NCBI GenBank assembly: GCA_003567625.1
Contig: PWZB01000104.1
Coordinates: 1-40,921, forward strand
Direction of reading: 5' to 3'
Origin: Bacteroidales bacterium
GTDB lineage: Bacteria; Bacteroidota; Bacteroidia; Bacteroidales; UBA7960
DNA: 40,921 bases
Positions 31,370 to 39,239 of this stretch are shown in pieces (position 1 is the first letter of the stretch; every line of letters starts with the position of its first letter). Both the position numbers and the translations under genes were made by a program. The notes beneath the pieces were generated by a model. That model made no database searches. It saw only the letters and a program-made list of their open reading frames with translations, and was not told the origin of the DNA.

Positions 31370-31798
31370 TTAATTTGATTGTGCAAGTTGTTTTTCGCGC
31401 TCAGCCTTTTCGGCTTTTTTTCGTTCTATGCTTCTGAGTTTTTTGATCAGATGCTGCAGCTCATCGGGGTTCATCTCGTAAAGCAGCTTACCTGCTATGC
31501 GTGGCTGCTGCAGGTACTTATTGACGTGCCGCCAGTCCTCGTTTGTTTTGTATATGCCCATGCGCTGCAGTATAGTAAGAACCTGCGATCGTAATTTTCG
31601 CAGCTGGGCGTCCAGCTCTTGTTTACGCTCATCCTCGTACCGTTGAAGGTTCGATATAAGCTCGTCCAATTCTCTCTCGTTGAGCTCTTTGGTGCTTTCA
31701 ACGCCATAGGGTGCAAGCATGTCTTTTTTGTAGTCCATCAGCCCTGTGCGTGCCAGGATGGCGTGAAAGATGCGTATTTTGTTTTTTATTCTTGACAT
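31370..31798 (-). CDS. GemA/gp16-like regulatory protein (DUF1018)
   Basis: A 142-residue protein. The start KNKIRIFHAILARTGLMDYKKDMLAPYGVESTKELNERELDELI and the C-terminal DWRHVNKYLQQPRIAGKLLYEMNPDELQHLIKKLRSIERKK fit the gp16/GemA family of Mu (a modulator of host gene expression). A coiled coil lies between. It overlaps the upstream DUF4406 gene by 13 nt. Confidence 0.75.
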   Translation of the reverse strand: MSRIKNKIRIFHAILARTGLMDYKKDMLAPYGVESTKELNERELDELISNLQRYEDERKQELDAQLRKLRSQVLTILQRMGIYKTNEDWRHVNKYLQQPRIAGKLLYEMNPDELQHLIKKLRSIERKKAEKAEREKQLAQSN

Positions 31799-32145
31799 CT
31801 GTCTATGTTTTTAAGACTCTTTCCTATATCGCTGGTTAAATAAACAAGGTCTTTTTCCTGATCTTCAAACATTATCTTTTTGCCCATTTCCTTTGCGATA
31901 CAAAACTCAATACGTGCGCCTCTCGAATTAATCCAGTCAGACAGCATGTATATTGCATCGCAGTACATAAGCTCTTGTATGTCTTTTATCAGACACTCTG
32001 TCCAGAGAGTATCGTCATCATTGATCTCCATAGGGTTGACAACTTCATATCCTTGCTCTTTAAGGCTTATTTCAGCTAATTTGAATTTATGTTTTGCAGG
32101 CTCCAGTCTTATTCCTGATATTGCTCCTGATATGTATACTTTCAT
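31786..32145 (-). CDS. DUF4406 nucleoside deoxyribosyltransferase-like protein
   Basis: A 119-residue protein with KVYISGAISG at the start, and SDWINSRGARIEFCIAKEMGKKIMF, a typical deoxyribosyltransferase-like (DUF4406) pattern with the catalytic Glu in ARIEF. Such proteins in phages may alter nucleotide pools or NAD. Transcribed with the early operon. Confidence 0.8.
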   Translation of the reverse strand: MKVYISGAISGIRLEPAKHKFKLAEISLKEQGYEVVNPMEINDDDTLWTECLIKDIQELMYCDAIYMLSDWINSRGARIEFCIAKEMGKKIMFEDQEKDLVYLTSDIGKSLKNIDRCQE

Positions 32146-32162
32146 TTGTTTGCTTTTTAATA

Positions 32163-32253
32163 TTAAAATAAAGTCAGCTGTATCCCTTCTTTTTTTAATT
32201 CCTCCGGCAGAAATTGTTTTAATCTTTCAAGTCCCTTTTTCGTTATAAGTCAT
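32163..32253 (-). pseudogene. Small ORF split by a one-base frameshift
   Basis: ATG at 32253 gives MTYNEKG, then a stop; skipping one G of a GGG run restores GLERLKQFLPEELKKEGIQLTLF to TAA at 32163. The combined 29-residue peptide looks natural. It may be a real defect, a sequencing error or a spurious find. Confidence 0.35.
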
Positions 32254-32272
32254 ATTACCTTTTGTTTTCGCT

Positions 32273-32314
32273 AACAGTCAATAAAGCACATTGAAACGTG
32301 CTTTATTGACTGTT
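32273..32314 (-). terminator. Long perfect hairpin after the 83-residue gene
   Basis: AACAGTCAATAAAGCAC / GTGCTTTATTGACTGTT: a 17-bp perfect stem with an 8-nt loop, one base beyond the stop of the gene at 32316. On the minus strand it is followed by T-poor sequence, so it may attenuate or stabilise 3' ends rather than terminate strongly. It splits the early operon in two. Confidence 0.6.
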
Positions 32315-32315
32315 G

Positions 32316-32567
32316 TCAGCTCATCACTTCCTCAACCAGTAAAGCCTCAGACATCACAGCAATAACACTTTTCAAATCATATAAATCATAATCGAAAACA
32401 CTGTCTGTTTCCAATGATCGAAAGCAATGCCTGAACTTATCCTGTGTGTGCTCTTTTTTCAGCTCATCATGATAGCCAATGCAGACAAACGTTGTGCCGG
32501 TGTCATCAACCACATTGCTTACCGGTTTGCATGTTGTGCCCTTGGGGCATTCTTTTCTACAAAGCAT
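32316..32567 (-). CDS. Small Cys-containing hypothetical protein
   Basis: An 83-residue protein (MLCRKECPKGTTCKPVSNV, then FRHCFRSLETDSVFDYDLYDLKSVIAVM). Two or three Cys near the start may bind metal. It overlaps the zinc-ribbon gene by 49 nt in another frame. No function assigned. Confidence 0.55.
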   Translation of the reverse strand: MLCRKECPKGTTCKPVSNVVDDTGTTFVCIGYHDELKKEHTQDKFRHCFRSLETDSVFDYDLYDLKSVIAVMSEALLVEEVMS

Positions 32568-32803
32568 AAGTTTCTTTTTTTCGTTATCAGACTGTTTTCA
32601 ACAACCGGCATCTCCGACACCGTTATCTTATAATTGCTATTTCTCGCTTTCAGATAGTAGTGCTTCATCTGGCAATCGCCAAAGTGGCAGTACTGGTTCG
32701 TGTCCTTATCGAAAAACCCGTCCAAAACAAACCCGTTATGCTTTTTGGGAGCAAGCTCCCTGTCGCATATATGGCACTTTGGCGTATCTTTCAGTTGATT
32801 CAT
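32519..32803 (-). CDS. Zinc-ribbon-like hypothetical protein
   Basis: A 94-residue protein with CHICDRELAPKKH and QYCHFGDCQMKH, i.e. CxxC plus a Cys-His cluster, a likely zinc site. The last 15 residues (FVEKNAPRAQHANR) overlap the next gene and look random, so the true end may be earlier. Unknown role. Confidence 0.55.
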   Translation of the reverse strand: MNQLKDTPKCHICDRELAPKKHNGFVLDGFFDKDTNQYCHFGDCQMKHYYLKARNSNYKITVSEMPVVENSLITKKRNLCFVEKNAPRAQHANR

Positions 32804-32808
32804 AACTA

Positions 32809-33411
32809 TCAGCTTACGTGCATACAGTAATGCCTTGATGTTTTAAGGCCAAATGTCTCGTACGTTCTGCACCTGTCCCAGTGACTTTTCATCGAGACCG
32901 ATGCTTTCGGCCTGTTGTGATTGCGCCTTAAGTTCTCAGCCATTGAAATGCATTCAAGGTTTTCGGGCGCCACATTCATAGTGTCGCCATCTCGAAAGAT
33001 AATTATATGCCCTTTAGGTATAGAGCCGTTTATTTGCTCCCATACGAAACGATGCAGCAGCATCCATTTGCCCTGCGAGATCCTAATGTATTTATAAGAA
33101 ATGCCGGCTCGCTTGTGATGTCGAACAGTTACATCATAATCTTTTTTCGTATTCCACGGAAGCTGCCCGGGCTTGAATCTTGTTTCGGCTGACCTGCCAC
33201 CCGCCTTATACGATATACCTTTATTCCAAGGCGTAAAACCTTTCTCAAACCTATTGTCAGGTTTTATCAGCCCGTTTCTGTTCCGAAACCCTTCTACTGA
33301 TGATGGCGTCCTCCCGAGAGCATCTCCAAGCTCTTCATCAGTCTGATGAAGGTTGTCTTTCACATAGCGATACTCCCGGGTAGTCCACCATTTAAAGCTT
33401 TTCTTTTTCAT
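32809..33411 (-). CDS. HNH endonuclease (homing-type)
   Basis: A 200-residue protein. N-terminal helix-turn-helix (TTREYRYVKDNLHQTDEELGDALGRTPSSV), two PWN-containing DNA-binding motifs (GFTPWNKG, FKPGQLPWN), and an HNH-like nuclease block HRFVWEQINGSIPKGHIIIFRDGD, then NVAPENLECI. Such free-standing HNH enzymes spread in phages. It overlaps DUF3164 by 1 nt. Confidence 0.78.
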   Translation of the reverse strand: MKKKSFKWWTTREYRYVKDNLHQTDEELGDALGRTPSSVEGFRNRNGLIKPDNRFEKGFTPWNKGISYKAGGRSAETRFKPGQLPWNTKKDYDVTVRHHKRAGISYKYIRISQGKWMLLHRFVWEQINGSIPKGHIIIFRDGDTMNVAPENLECISMAENLRRNHNRPKASVSMKSHWDRCRTYETFGLKTSRHYCMHVS

Positions 33412-34019
33412 TATATGCTCGAAAAATTAAGGTCAACAACCTGGTATTCTCCTGATTTGTCCTGCTCCCATACACGGAAGTACTTCCGGCTATCCGGGCG
33501 GCGGATGCTCTGCTCAATAAGGTCAATAGCCTCATGGAATTCTGGGTGCCTGCTTTTTGCAATCTTACTCCGGTACCTTATCAGGTTCATCACCTTCTTA
33601 GCATCAAGCTTCCCCCTGTAGGTACTAAATGCATCCATTATAAGCTGGCGGATCATTTCATCAATGCCGCCGGTGTTTGATTGCAGAAAGCTGTTGAACT
33701 TCTCTTTTGCTGCTGTAATCAAAGCATCATCAAACTCTATACGTTCAGCGATATTTACCTCAACCTTGATTGACCGGTCGAAATTGTACCAGGTAAAATT
33801 GCCTTTCCGTTCGCCGGGTTTTACTCCAGCCTCTTTAAGAGCAGCCTGAAAAACCTCCTGGCTCGCCTTGTCAATGGTCTTTTTATATTCTGCCAGAAGG
33901 CTGTTGATCTTTTTAGCATCACGCAAAAGCTTGTTTGCGTTTTTTTCACGTAGCTTTTCAGCTTTAGTGATCCGGTGAGGAGGGATCTCCAAACCGTTTT
34001 CATCTATCCATTTTTTCAT
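33411..34019 (-). CDS. DUF3164 protein
   Basis: A 202-residue protein: MKKWIDENGLEIPPHRITKAEKLREKNANKLLRDAKKINSLL start, then FDRSIKVEVNIAERIEFDD and YRGKLDAKKVMNLIRYRSKI. Strong resemblance to DUF3164, a Mu-like early protein of unknown function often near transposition genes. Confidence 0.82.
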   Translation of the reverse strand: MKKWIDENGLEIPPHRITKAEKLREKNANKLLRDAKKINSLLAEYKKTIDKASQEVFQAALKEAGVKPGERKGNFTWYNFDRSIKVEVNIAERIEFDDALITAAKEKFNSFLQSNTGGIDEMIRQLIMDAFSTYRGKLDAKKVMNLIRYRSKIAKSRHPEFHEAIDLIEQSIRRPDSRKYFRVWEQDKSGEYQVVDLNFSSI

Positions 34020-34024
34020 TTTTG

Positions 34025-34468
34025 TCAGAGTTTTAGTTTAAGAAATTTGTTTTTTATCAAGAACTTATATAATTCATTGTGTGCGTCGTGGTATTCGCTA
34101 AGTGCAGCTATATGGATACGGTATTCATCCTTAATCTCTTTAAGTGCACTTTCATATCCATTTTCTTCAAATATATCAAGATACACAGGCTTATAATCTC
34201 GCAGAAAAAGCACGTCTTCATTACGTTTCATCCTTACAAACCAGCTCCAGTAGCCGGCTTTTCCGTCTGTCAAAAGCCTTTTCATCAGATCACCGATATA
34301 CGGGTGTTTCTCGTGCTCAATATCAAGCCAGAAGCTTTCAACCAAAGCTACCCCGACACTAAATTCGAGCACATAAAAGTTATCGCCAAAAGCTTCTACC
34401 AACGGTAGTTCGCTGTTACACTTTCCCGTTAACAGTGGTGTTTGCTTTGTTTTTACCGATGTTTTCAT
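34025..34468 (-). CDS. Hypothetical early protein
   Basis: A 147-residue protein. Trp/Tyr-rich middle (KAGYWSWFVRMKRNEDVLFLRDYKPVYLDIFEENGYESALK). No domain is recognised. It overlaps the next gene upstream by 53 nt. Confidence 0.6.
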   Translation of the reverse strand: MKTSVKTKQTPLLTGKCNSELPLVEAFGDNFYVLEFSVGVALVESFWLDIEHEKHPYIGDLMKRLLTDGKAGYWSWFVRMKRNEDVLFLRDYKPVYLDIFEENGYESALKEIKDEYRIHIAALSEYHDAHNELYKFLIKNKFLKLKL

Positions 34469-34643
34469 TGTATATTATGTTTAAAATTTGCCTTTCACGT
34501 TTTCTTACTGTATCGTATTCATAAGACAGTTTAACCAGATGCGATGTTGTCGGCTTGCGTGAAAACATCCTGTTTTCAATCCTCCAGATCTCGTTGTCTG
34601 TTTTCAGAAGCTCTTTTTCCAGTTGATGTACGTGGCATATCAT
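34416..34643 (-). CDS. Small coiled hypothetical early protein
   Basis: A 75-residue helical protein (HQLEKELLKTDNEIWRIENRMFSRK, YEYDTVRKRERQILN), with a low-complexity end overlapping the next gene. No function. Confidence 0.5.
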   Translation of the reverse strand: MICHVHQLEKELLKTDNEIWRIENRMFSRKPTTSHLVKLSYEYDTVRKRERQILNIIYNENIGKNKANTTVNGKV

Positions 34644-34839
34644 TATTTTTAGATTTAAAGATTAAATTTGCCAGCAATAACAAACCCGCTCCGGTCAATG
34701 ATGTACCTATCTGCCTTAACGCCCAGTAAGGGCCTTCGCCGGCTTCAAAGCACAGCATCAACAACGCAGCGCATAAGAGCAACCCGCTTATCAGGTCTTT
34801 TATATGTATTGCTTTTCTTCTCATATTCCTGTTTTTCAA
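34576..34839 (-). CDS. Small membrane protein, early operon
   Basis: An 87-residue protein with two membrane helices (ISGLLLCAALLMLCFEAG; LTGAGLLLLANLIF) and a basic tail. It overlaps the DnaA-C-like gene by 95 nt and the coiled gene by 68 nt; both overlaps are long. Could be real or a chance frame. Confidence 0.45.
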   Translation of the reverse strand: MKNRNMRRKAIHIKDLISGLLLCAALLMLCFEAGEGPYWALRQIGTSLTGAGLLLLANLIFKSKNNDMPRTSTGKRASENRQRDLED

Positions 34840-35119
34840 TAGATTTTACTTGCATTAGTGCATCAAACAGCTGCCTTTTAAAAACCTTATCCTGTAAAGC
34901 AAGCTGTATGGTTTGCCTTAGTGAGTTATAGCAGGTGCATCGTTGACGGCCAAGATGATTCATAACACTCGTTTCTGAAAACCCATAATATATCGCCAGC
35001 AATATAAATGCATGCCTTGCATACGCCAGCTCTTTTACCCGGCAAACATCATTAAGCTTTGTTTTTTCCGTAATCTCAAATGTTTGCTGTATTATTTTTT
35101 CAAGTTTCCTTAGCTTCAT
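34745..35119 (-). CDS. DnaA C-terminal-like HTH protein
   Basis: A 124-residue protein. The central part CRVKELAYARHAFILLAIYYGFSETSVMNHLGRQRCTCYNSLRQTIQ (residues 26-72) resembles the DnaA domain IV helix-turn-helix. No ATPase part. Phage proteins of this kind are common in Bacteroidota and may aid replication. Starts 20 nt within the RecA-like gene. Confidence 0.68.
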   Translation of the reverse strand: MKLRKLEKIIQQTFEITEKTKLNDVCRVKELAYARHAFILLAIYYGFSETSVMNHLGRQRCTCYNSLRQTIQLALQDKVFKRQLFDALMQVKSIEKQEYEKKSNTYKRPDKRVALMRCVVDAVL

Positions 35120-35759
35120 TGTTATTGTTTTTTTGCTTTTCTATGCCTTCCCAGTATTTTGCTGCGCCTTCTTTCCATATCTCATAAGTGCCGTTCCCAC
35201 CATACCTGCTCATTGCAAACGCCCTGAAACCTTCTACCCTGATCTTCACATGTGAATCAAACCTTATGCTGCGTGCTACTCTTCCCGCAGGCTCCCTGCC
35301 CTCTGCATGAGATACAAACACAAAAAGCTTTGTCCTGAACATATCTATCAACCTTTTATAATCGTTGTAGCTCATTCCTGCATACTGGATGCTGTCAATC
35401 ATAACTACCAGCGGGCTCTTTGGCCGGCTTAATCTTTCGATAAGCTCATTTACCGGCTCTTTGTCGAGCAAAACCACTCGTCGTTTCACATCCATCATGC
35501 CCACATCTTCAAATGCTATCTTCATGCTCATGCTCATGCCTTCCTCAAGGCTATCGTAGGCAACCCTGCAAAAATTTGCAAAGTACCGGGCAAGCTGCAA
35601 GGCAAGGCGTGTCTTGCCATTTGCGCTGGCTCCCCACAAGAGCCATGAACCTGCCAGTTGCGGTTTACCTATTAATTCAAAGAACTCACCCTCAAAATCT
35701 AATATCTTCGGTTTATAATTAGCTAACTGCGTTACACTCACGGCGCGTCCATCCCTCAT
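35100..35759 (-). CDS. RecA-like AAA ATPase
   Basis: A 219-residue P-loop ATPase. Walker A LLWGASANGKTRLALQLA, a Walker B-like hhhhD in SPLVVMIDSIQYAG, and a later FVFVSHAEGREPAGRVARSIRFD that resembles RecA/DnaB-type motif 3 and the arginine finger region. It may help replication or recombination beside the MuB-like ATPase. Confidence 0.78.
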   Translation of the reverse strand: MRDGRAVSVTQLANYKPKILDFEGEFFELIGKPQLAGSWLLWGASANGKTRLALQLARYFANFCRVAYDSLEEGMSMSMKIAFEDVGMMDVKRRVVLLDKEPVNELIERLSRPKSPLVVMIDSIQYAGMSYNDYKRLIDMFRTKLFVFVSHAEGREPAGRVARSIRFDSHVKIRVEGFRAFAMSRYGGNGTYEIWKEGAAKYWEGIEKQKNNNNEAKET

Positions 35760-35771
35760 ACTATTGTGCGT

Positions 35772-36644
35772 TTAATTCTGCTTTTTTTGTTTCCTGATTT
35801 CAATCTGAATGCGACGAAGTGATCCGCCGGTTGAGTTGCATATCTTACGTACATCAGCTTTAGTGTAATTCGCTTTTGCAATCGCAGATATTTGAGTTTT
35901 TACGAAATCGCTCCATGCTTCCTTACCGTCCGGGCTTATCTTTTGAAATTTATTACCAAAGCGGCTAAACAGTTCCGCATATCCTACTTTCTTTCGCTCC
36001 AGGTTGCTTTCAATTTTTCTCTTAAGCCCGTCGGCGCCCATCATATACCAACCACATCCACGCTCGGTAGCATTCCATAACGCTTTTAGCTCAAGAAACG
36101 CCGGATAATCCAAGTCTCCGGCCTCATCAAGAATTATAAGCGGTGTCGGGATTGAACGAATAAAGAAAACCAGGTCTTCATATACATCTGCATACCTGCC
36201 TGTGTGGTTTACGCCAAATTCACGTGCAATCTGCCTGATCAACTTTTGCTTGGTTTTTACCTGGCTGCAGTCAATATATACTGCATGTTTGTTTTCACGC
36301 ACATAACAGCGAGCGGTGTAAGTTTTTCCAATGTCTGCTTTGTCTGCCAAAAGCCCGCTCTGGTTGTTCTGTTGGCACCACTTAAGCTGCGAATAGATAA
36401 ATGCAAAAACAGGGGTTTTAGCTGTAAGCCACTCCATTTGCTCCCCCATTTGCACATTGAGCTTACGGGCAATGCTTATCCAGTTGGCATCAGATATTAC
36501 CCGTTCAATCTTTCCTTTTTTTATCGTTGACAATTGCGCAGCACTGATGCCGAGTGCTGTTGCCATCCTGGCATCGCTGGTGTAGTTTGGTCTGTAATGT
36601 TGAATTGCAGCCAACACCTTGTGTTTCATTTCTGTTGTAACCAT
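35772..36644 (-). CDS. MuB-like transposition ATPase
   Basis: A 290-residue protein. N-terminal HTH (MATALGISAAQLSTIKKGKIERVIS), Walker A ADKADIGKTYTARCYV, Walker B TPLIILDEAGDLDY, then sensor-type residues. MuB-type ATPases choose DNA targets and activate MuA. Its C-terminal helices (KADVRKICNSTGGSLRRIQIEI) fit. The transposase gene lies 24 nt upstream. Confidence 0.88.
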   Translation of the reverse strand: MVTTEMKHKVLAAIQHYRPNYTSDARMATALGISAAQLSTIKKGKIERVISDANWISIARKLNVQMGEQMEWLTAKTPVFAFIYSQLKWCQQNNQSGLLADKADIGKTYTARCYVRENKHAVYIDCSQVKTKQKLIRQIAREFGVNHTGRYADVYEDLVFFIRSIPTPLIILDEAGDLDYPAFLELKALWNATERGCGWYMMGADGLKRKIESNLERKKVGYAELFSRFGNKFQKISPDGKEAWSDFVKTQISAIAKANYTKADVRKICNSTGGSLRRIQIEIRKQKKQN

Positions 36645-36668
36645 AACACGTTCTTTTTTAATTAATAA

Positions 36669-38693
36669 TTAGAAATCATCTACTGCTTTGTTCTCGTAGA
36701 ACTCTATGCTGTGACCGTAATCAAGGTCATCAGTATCGTTATCGGTTTCCTGGTCAGGTTTTACGTCCAGTACTTCCGGCTCTTCGTCCTCATGATAATT
36801 TGTGTCTGCCGGCTCTATAACAGCCACTTTTTTGTATTTTGACGCCTTCTCGTCTTTTACCATCTTGTGGAATTTCTTTTGAAGCTTATCCTGCTCAAGG
36901 CGGATCTGCTCATCTTTCTCGGTGCGCTCGACCTTGGCTTCCTGGTACCGCTCAACCTTGATCGCCTTACCTATATATTTGTCGTCCTGGTATAGATGCA
37001 CTTCGTCAATCTCGTTATCTTCACATGCAACATATCTTGCCCTCACTTCGTAATTGCCGGGCTTAAGCCTTTTAAGAAGATCGTAGCTTTCGATTGAGTA
37101 TTTATTGTAAAGCACACGCACAAATGTTGAGTTCGTAATTGATGTTTTTGCTTCCTTTCCCAGGTATCTTAATAGTAGGTGTGCTTGTGGTGGTGCAAGG
37201 TTGGGGTTTTGATTTTCGACTAATACCTGCCAGCGTGTTTTGCCCGGGTATTTCTTTTGGTCGGGATGCAATGTATTGTTATGCCGGTTTATACTCTCAA
37301 TGTCATCTGCTATGATTGCCTCTGCCGGCAGCCTCTCTTCTTTGTAATCCTCATCCTTGTTTTCGCTCTTGGTTTTATAAGCCGGTGTAAGGTACCACCT
37401 GCCTACACCTGTTTGGTATCTCTTCTCATCGCTGTATTTTTTTGACCTCACAGCATGTTCAGCCCTTTTGCTGCGGCTAAGCCCGGACGGGCAAAATGTG
37501 ACTTCTGCAAACATCCTATTCAAGTCATCTTCAATGCTTTCCATAAGGAAGTGTTCCACTTCAATCTCACCTGGCCACATCAAACCATTAAGTAATAAAT
37601 TATTATACATATTACGGAAAGTATCATATACATCTTCAACAGTAAGCGGTCTTACTACATGTGTATATCCTATCCATGCCGAGCTTTTCACGTCAACGGC
37701 AAAATAACAATTGACTTTTTGCCCGTCAAGTGTGCGCCGTGGCAGTGTGCGGTCGTCCATACTAACCTTGCTGCATGAGTAATCTGGTAGTTTGCGGTTG
37801 TTATATGGTGATTTTCCTGTAATATGATCAATGCGATTGTTGCGAATAGAGTCAATAAGCACCTCGTTTTTCTTAAGGTAAAAGCGAATGGTTGAAGGTG
37901 CAAGCAGTATCTTTTTGCCATTTTTGTCAACGAAGTTGGCGGGATTAAGTATTTCGCCGGTCTTCTCGGCATCGGGTATGGTCATTTTGCCGCCAATGAA
38001 AGCATTATAGTAGTCTGTAACCCACTCGCCAAAAGGCGCATTTTCCATGCAATAGATGCTTACAATCAACTGTTCAATAGTATCGTTAACACGGCGTCGG
38101 TTTTGGTTGCCCAGGTACCCGGGTATAAGAGCCTCATATCCTTTTTCCTTGTACTCGTTAAGTTTTTGCTTGAACCTTCGGCGGTTTTTTGGCAGCCTGC
38201 GGGGCCAGCGTGCCTTGGCATCTTCACTCATCGCATGTACACTCTCAATGATCTCTGCTAATACATCCCTGGTATTTCCGCCACATTTCCGCCTCATACC
38301 CACACGCATATTATATACGCTTATAACAGCATTAAGCACACAGGCGTTGGCATAATACTTGTCTATCTCGTCAGGTTGCAGTGTTGAGCCGTCTGGCTTT
38401 ATATATGATGAAAGAAATGCATAAGCTGCATGGTCGTGTTGTATATGCTGCTCAAACCTATTAATCACCCTGCTATTCGGATCGTAGCCGGCTTCCCGCA
38501 AAACTTTCTTGCGCCGCTCGCGCATACTGTCCCATATTATCTCTACCGACTTGCTGAAACATGCCCGACCACGGGTTTTTAGGTATCCTCTCTTTTTATC
38601 ACTCTTAAATAATTCATAGCTCAACCCTGCATTAAGCCACTGCTCGAGGGTGATTGTGCTTTTGTGTTTGCCGTTGTTGTATTGCATGGGCAT
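36669..38693 (-). CDS. MuA-like DDE transposase
   Basis: A 674-residue transposase. The retroviral-integrase-like core includes SMDDRTLPRR (D313/D314, the likely first catalytic Asp), FAVDVKSSAWIGYTHV (the MuA D294-like strand), GEIEVEHFLMES where MuA has its second Asp in IDN (here Glu380) and KRAEHAVRSKKY (Glu412, the third). So the apparent triad is D-E-E. A mu-type C-terminal domain (acidic tail) follows. It catalyses the strand transfer that makes the prophage and replicates it. Ends near the phage right end. Confidence 0.88.
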   Translation of the reverse strand: MPMQYNNGKHKSTITLEQWLNAGLSYELFKSDKKRGYLKTRGRACFSKSVEIIWDSMRERRKKVLREAGYDPNSRVINRFEQHIQHDHAAYAFLSSYIKPDGSTLQPDEIDKYYANACVLNAVISVYNMRVGMRRKCGGNTRDVLAEIIESVHAMSEDAKARWPRRLPKNRRRFKQKLNEYKEKGYEALIPGYLGNQNRRRVNDTIEQLIVSIYCMENAPFGEWVTDYYNAFIGGKMTIPDAEKTGEILNPANFVDKNGKKILLAPSTIRFYLKKNEVLIDSIRNNRIDHITGKSPYNNRKLPDYSCSKVSMDDRTLPRRTLDGQKVNCYFAVDVKSSAWIGYTHVVRPLTVEDVYDTFRNMYNNLLLNGLMWPGEIEVEHFLMESIEDDLNRMFAEVTFCPSGLSRSKRAEHAVRSKKYSDEKRYQTGVGRWYLTPAYKTKSENKDEDYKEERLPAEAIIADDIESINRHNNTLHPDQKKYPGKTRWQVLVENQNPNLAPPQAHLLLRYLGKEAKTSITNSTFVRVLYNKYSIESYDLLKRLKPGNYEVRARYVACEDNEIDEVHLYQDDKYIGKAIKVERYQEAKVERTEKDEQIRLEQDKLQKKFHKMVKDEKASKYKKVAVIEPADTNYHEDEEPEVLDVKPDQETDNDTDDLDYGHSIEFYENKAVDDF

Positions 38694-38700
38694 TTGTTTT

Positions 38701-38729
38701 TGTTGCTCCCGCCCCGGACTCGAACCGGA
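38701..38729 (-). other. tRNA T-arm plus acceptor fragment
   Basis: The minus strand reads TCCGG-TTCGAGT-CCGGG then GCGGGAGC: a perfect 5-bp T stem, the invariant TTCRANY loop and an acceptor-like 3' strand. No 5' acceptor, D or anticodon arm is found upstream, so this is a fragment and not a functional tRNA gene. It lies 8 nt before the transposase start and may be a capture relic. Confidence 0.55.
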
Positions 38730-38754
38730 GTGTGTGCCACCCGGGAAAATTTGC

Positions 38755-38792
38755 TACATTTGTGTGTTAAACTTTAAATTGTAGCATTATGG
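38755..38792 (+). promoter_or_regulatory. Promoter with leader, copy 1
   Basis: TACATTTG (38755-38762) fits the -7 consensus. The leader AAACTTTAAATTGTAGCATTATGG (38769-38792) ends in the start codon of the plus-strand gene and recurs identically at 39182-39205. GCTACA and TGTAGC flank the leader as a potential hairpin. Confidence 0.6.
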
Positions 38793-39040
38793 AAAAAGAA
38801 CTTTGGTTAAAGTGCCAGGATATGATTAATAAGGGTACGCCTGAGCTTATCACTCATATCCTTTTCGATTATTTAAAATCAGAACTTAGTGAAAATGAAC
38901 TTAAGCCTCTTGGTGATGTTGAAGGCTTTCTTGTAAAAGTTTTTAAAGAAGATCCTACTTTGGATCCAAAGCATGTTATGCAGTTTCTTATTTCCCTTTC
39001 GAAAAAGGGGTATATAATTAGTCAAAAACCTATGCCTTAA
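38789..39040 (+). CDS. Small hypothetical protein (plus strand, opposite the transposase)
   Basis: An 83-residue helical protein (KELWLKCQDMINKGTPELITHILFDYLKSELSENELKPLGD, then LKHVMQF-like end). It has its own promoter. It overlaps the end of a minus-strand ORF (38879-39163). Helical and acidic; maybe a regulator or an antagonist. Unknown. Confidence 0.6.
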   Translation: MEKELWLKCQDMINKGTPELITHILFDYLKSELSENELKPLGDVEGFLVKVFKEDPTLDPKHVMQFLISLSKKGYIISQKPMP

Positions 39041-39163
39041 ATAGCCTATATACCCAAATTCGTCAACCAGGTATTTTTTATCTAACAAATAGTGTTTGCC
39101 GACAATAACTGCAAGCCTAAAATTGTGTTTCGGTTTTGTCATCTTGTTTGCTTGTGCATTCAT
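38879..39163 (-). CDS. Possible minus-strand early ORF
   Basis: A 94-residue ORF starting MNAQANKMTKPKHNFRLAVIVGKHYLLDKKYLVDEFG. The first 45 residues look natural; the last 50 are antisense to the plus-strand gene and Lys/Phe-rich. One of the two overlapping genes may be spurious; this one may be a truncated gene whose start survives. Confidence 0.35.
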   Translation of the reverse strand: MNAQANKMTKPKHNFRLAVIVGKHYLLDKKYLVDEFGYIGYLRHRFLTNYIPLFRKGNKKLHNMLWIQSRIFFKNFYKKAFNITKRLKFIFTKF

Positions 39164-39205
39164 TTGTTTTATTTTTGTGTCAAACTTTAAATTGTAGCAT
39201 TATGG
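39147..39205 (+). promoter_or_regulatory. Promoter with leader, copy 2 (no long ORF)
   Basis: TTTG-19 nt-TATTTTTG (39147-39177) is an excellent Bacteroidota promoter. The 24-nt leader is identical to copy 1, but the ATG (39202) opens only MGKKS before a stop. It may be the relic of a duplicated gene or drive a small RNA antisense to the early genes. Confidence 0.6.
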
Positions 39206-39239
39206 GAAAAAAAAGTTAAAGCATGGCGAGTTAACTTTG

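Noticed and set aside
38701-38745. Complete tRNA gene
   Set aside because: Only the T-arm and acceptor-like 3' strand are found; no 5' acceptor, D or anticodon arm.
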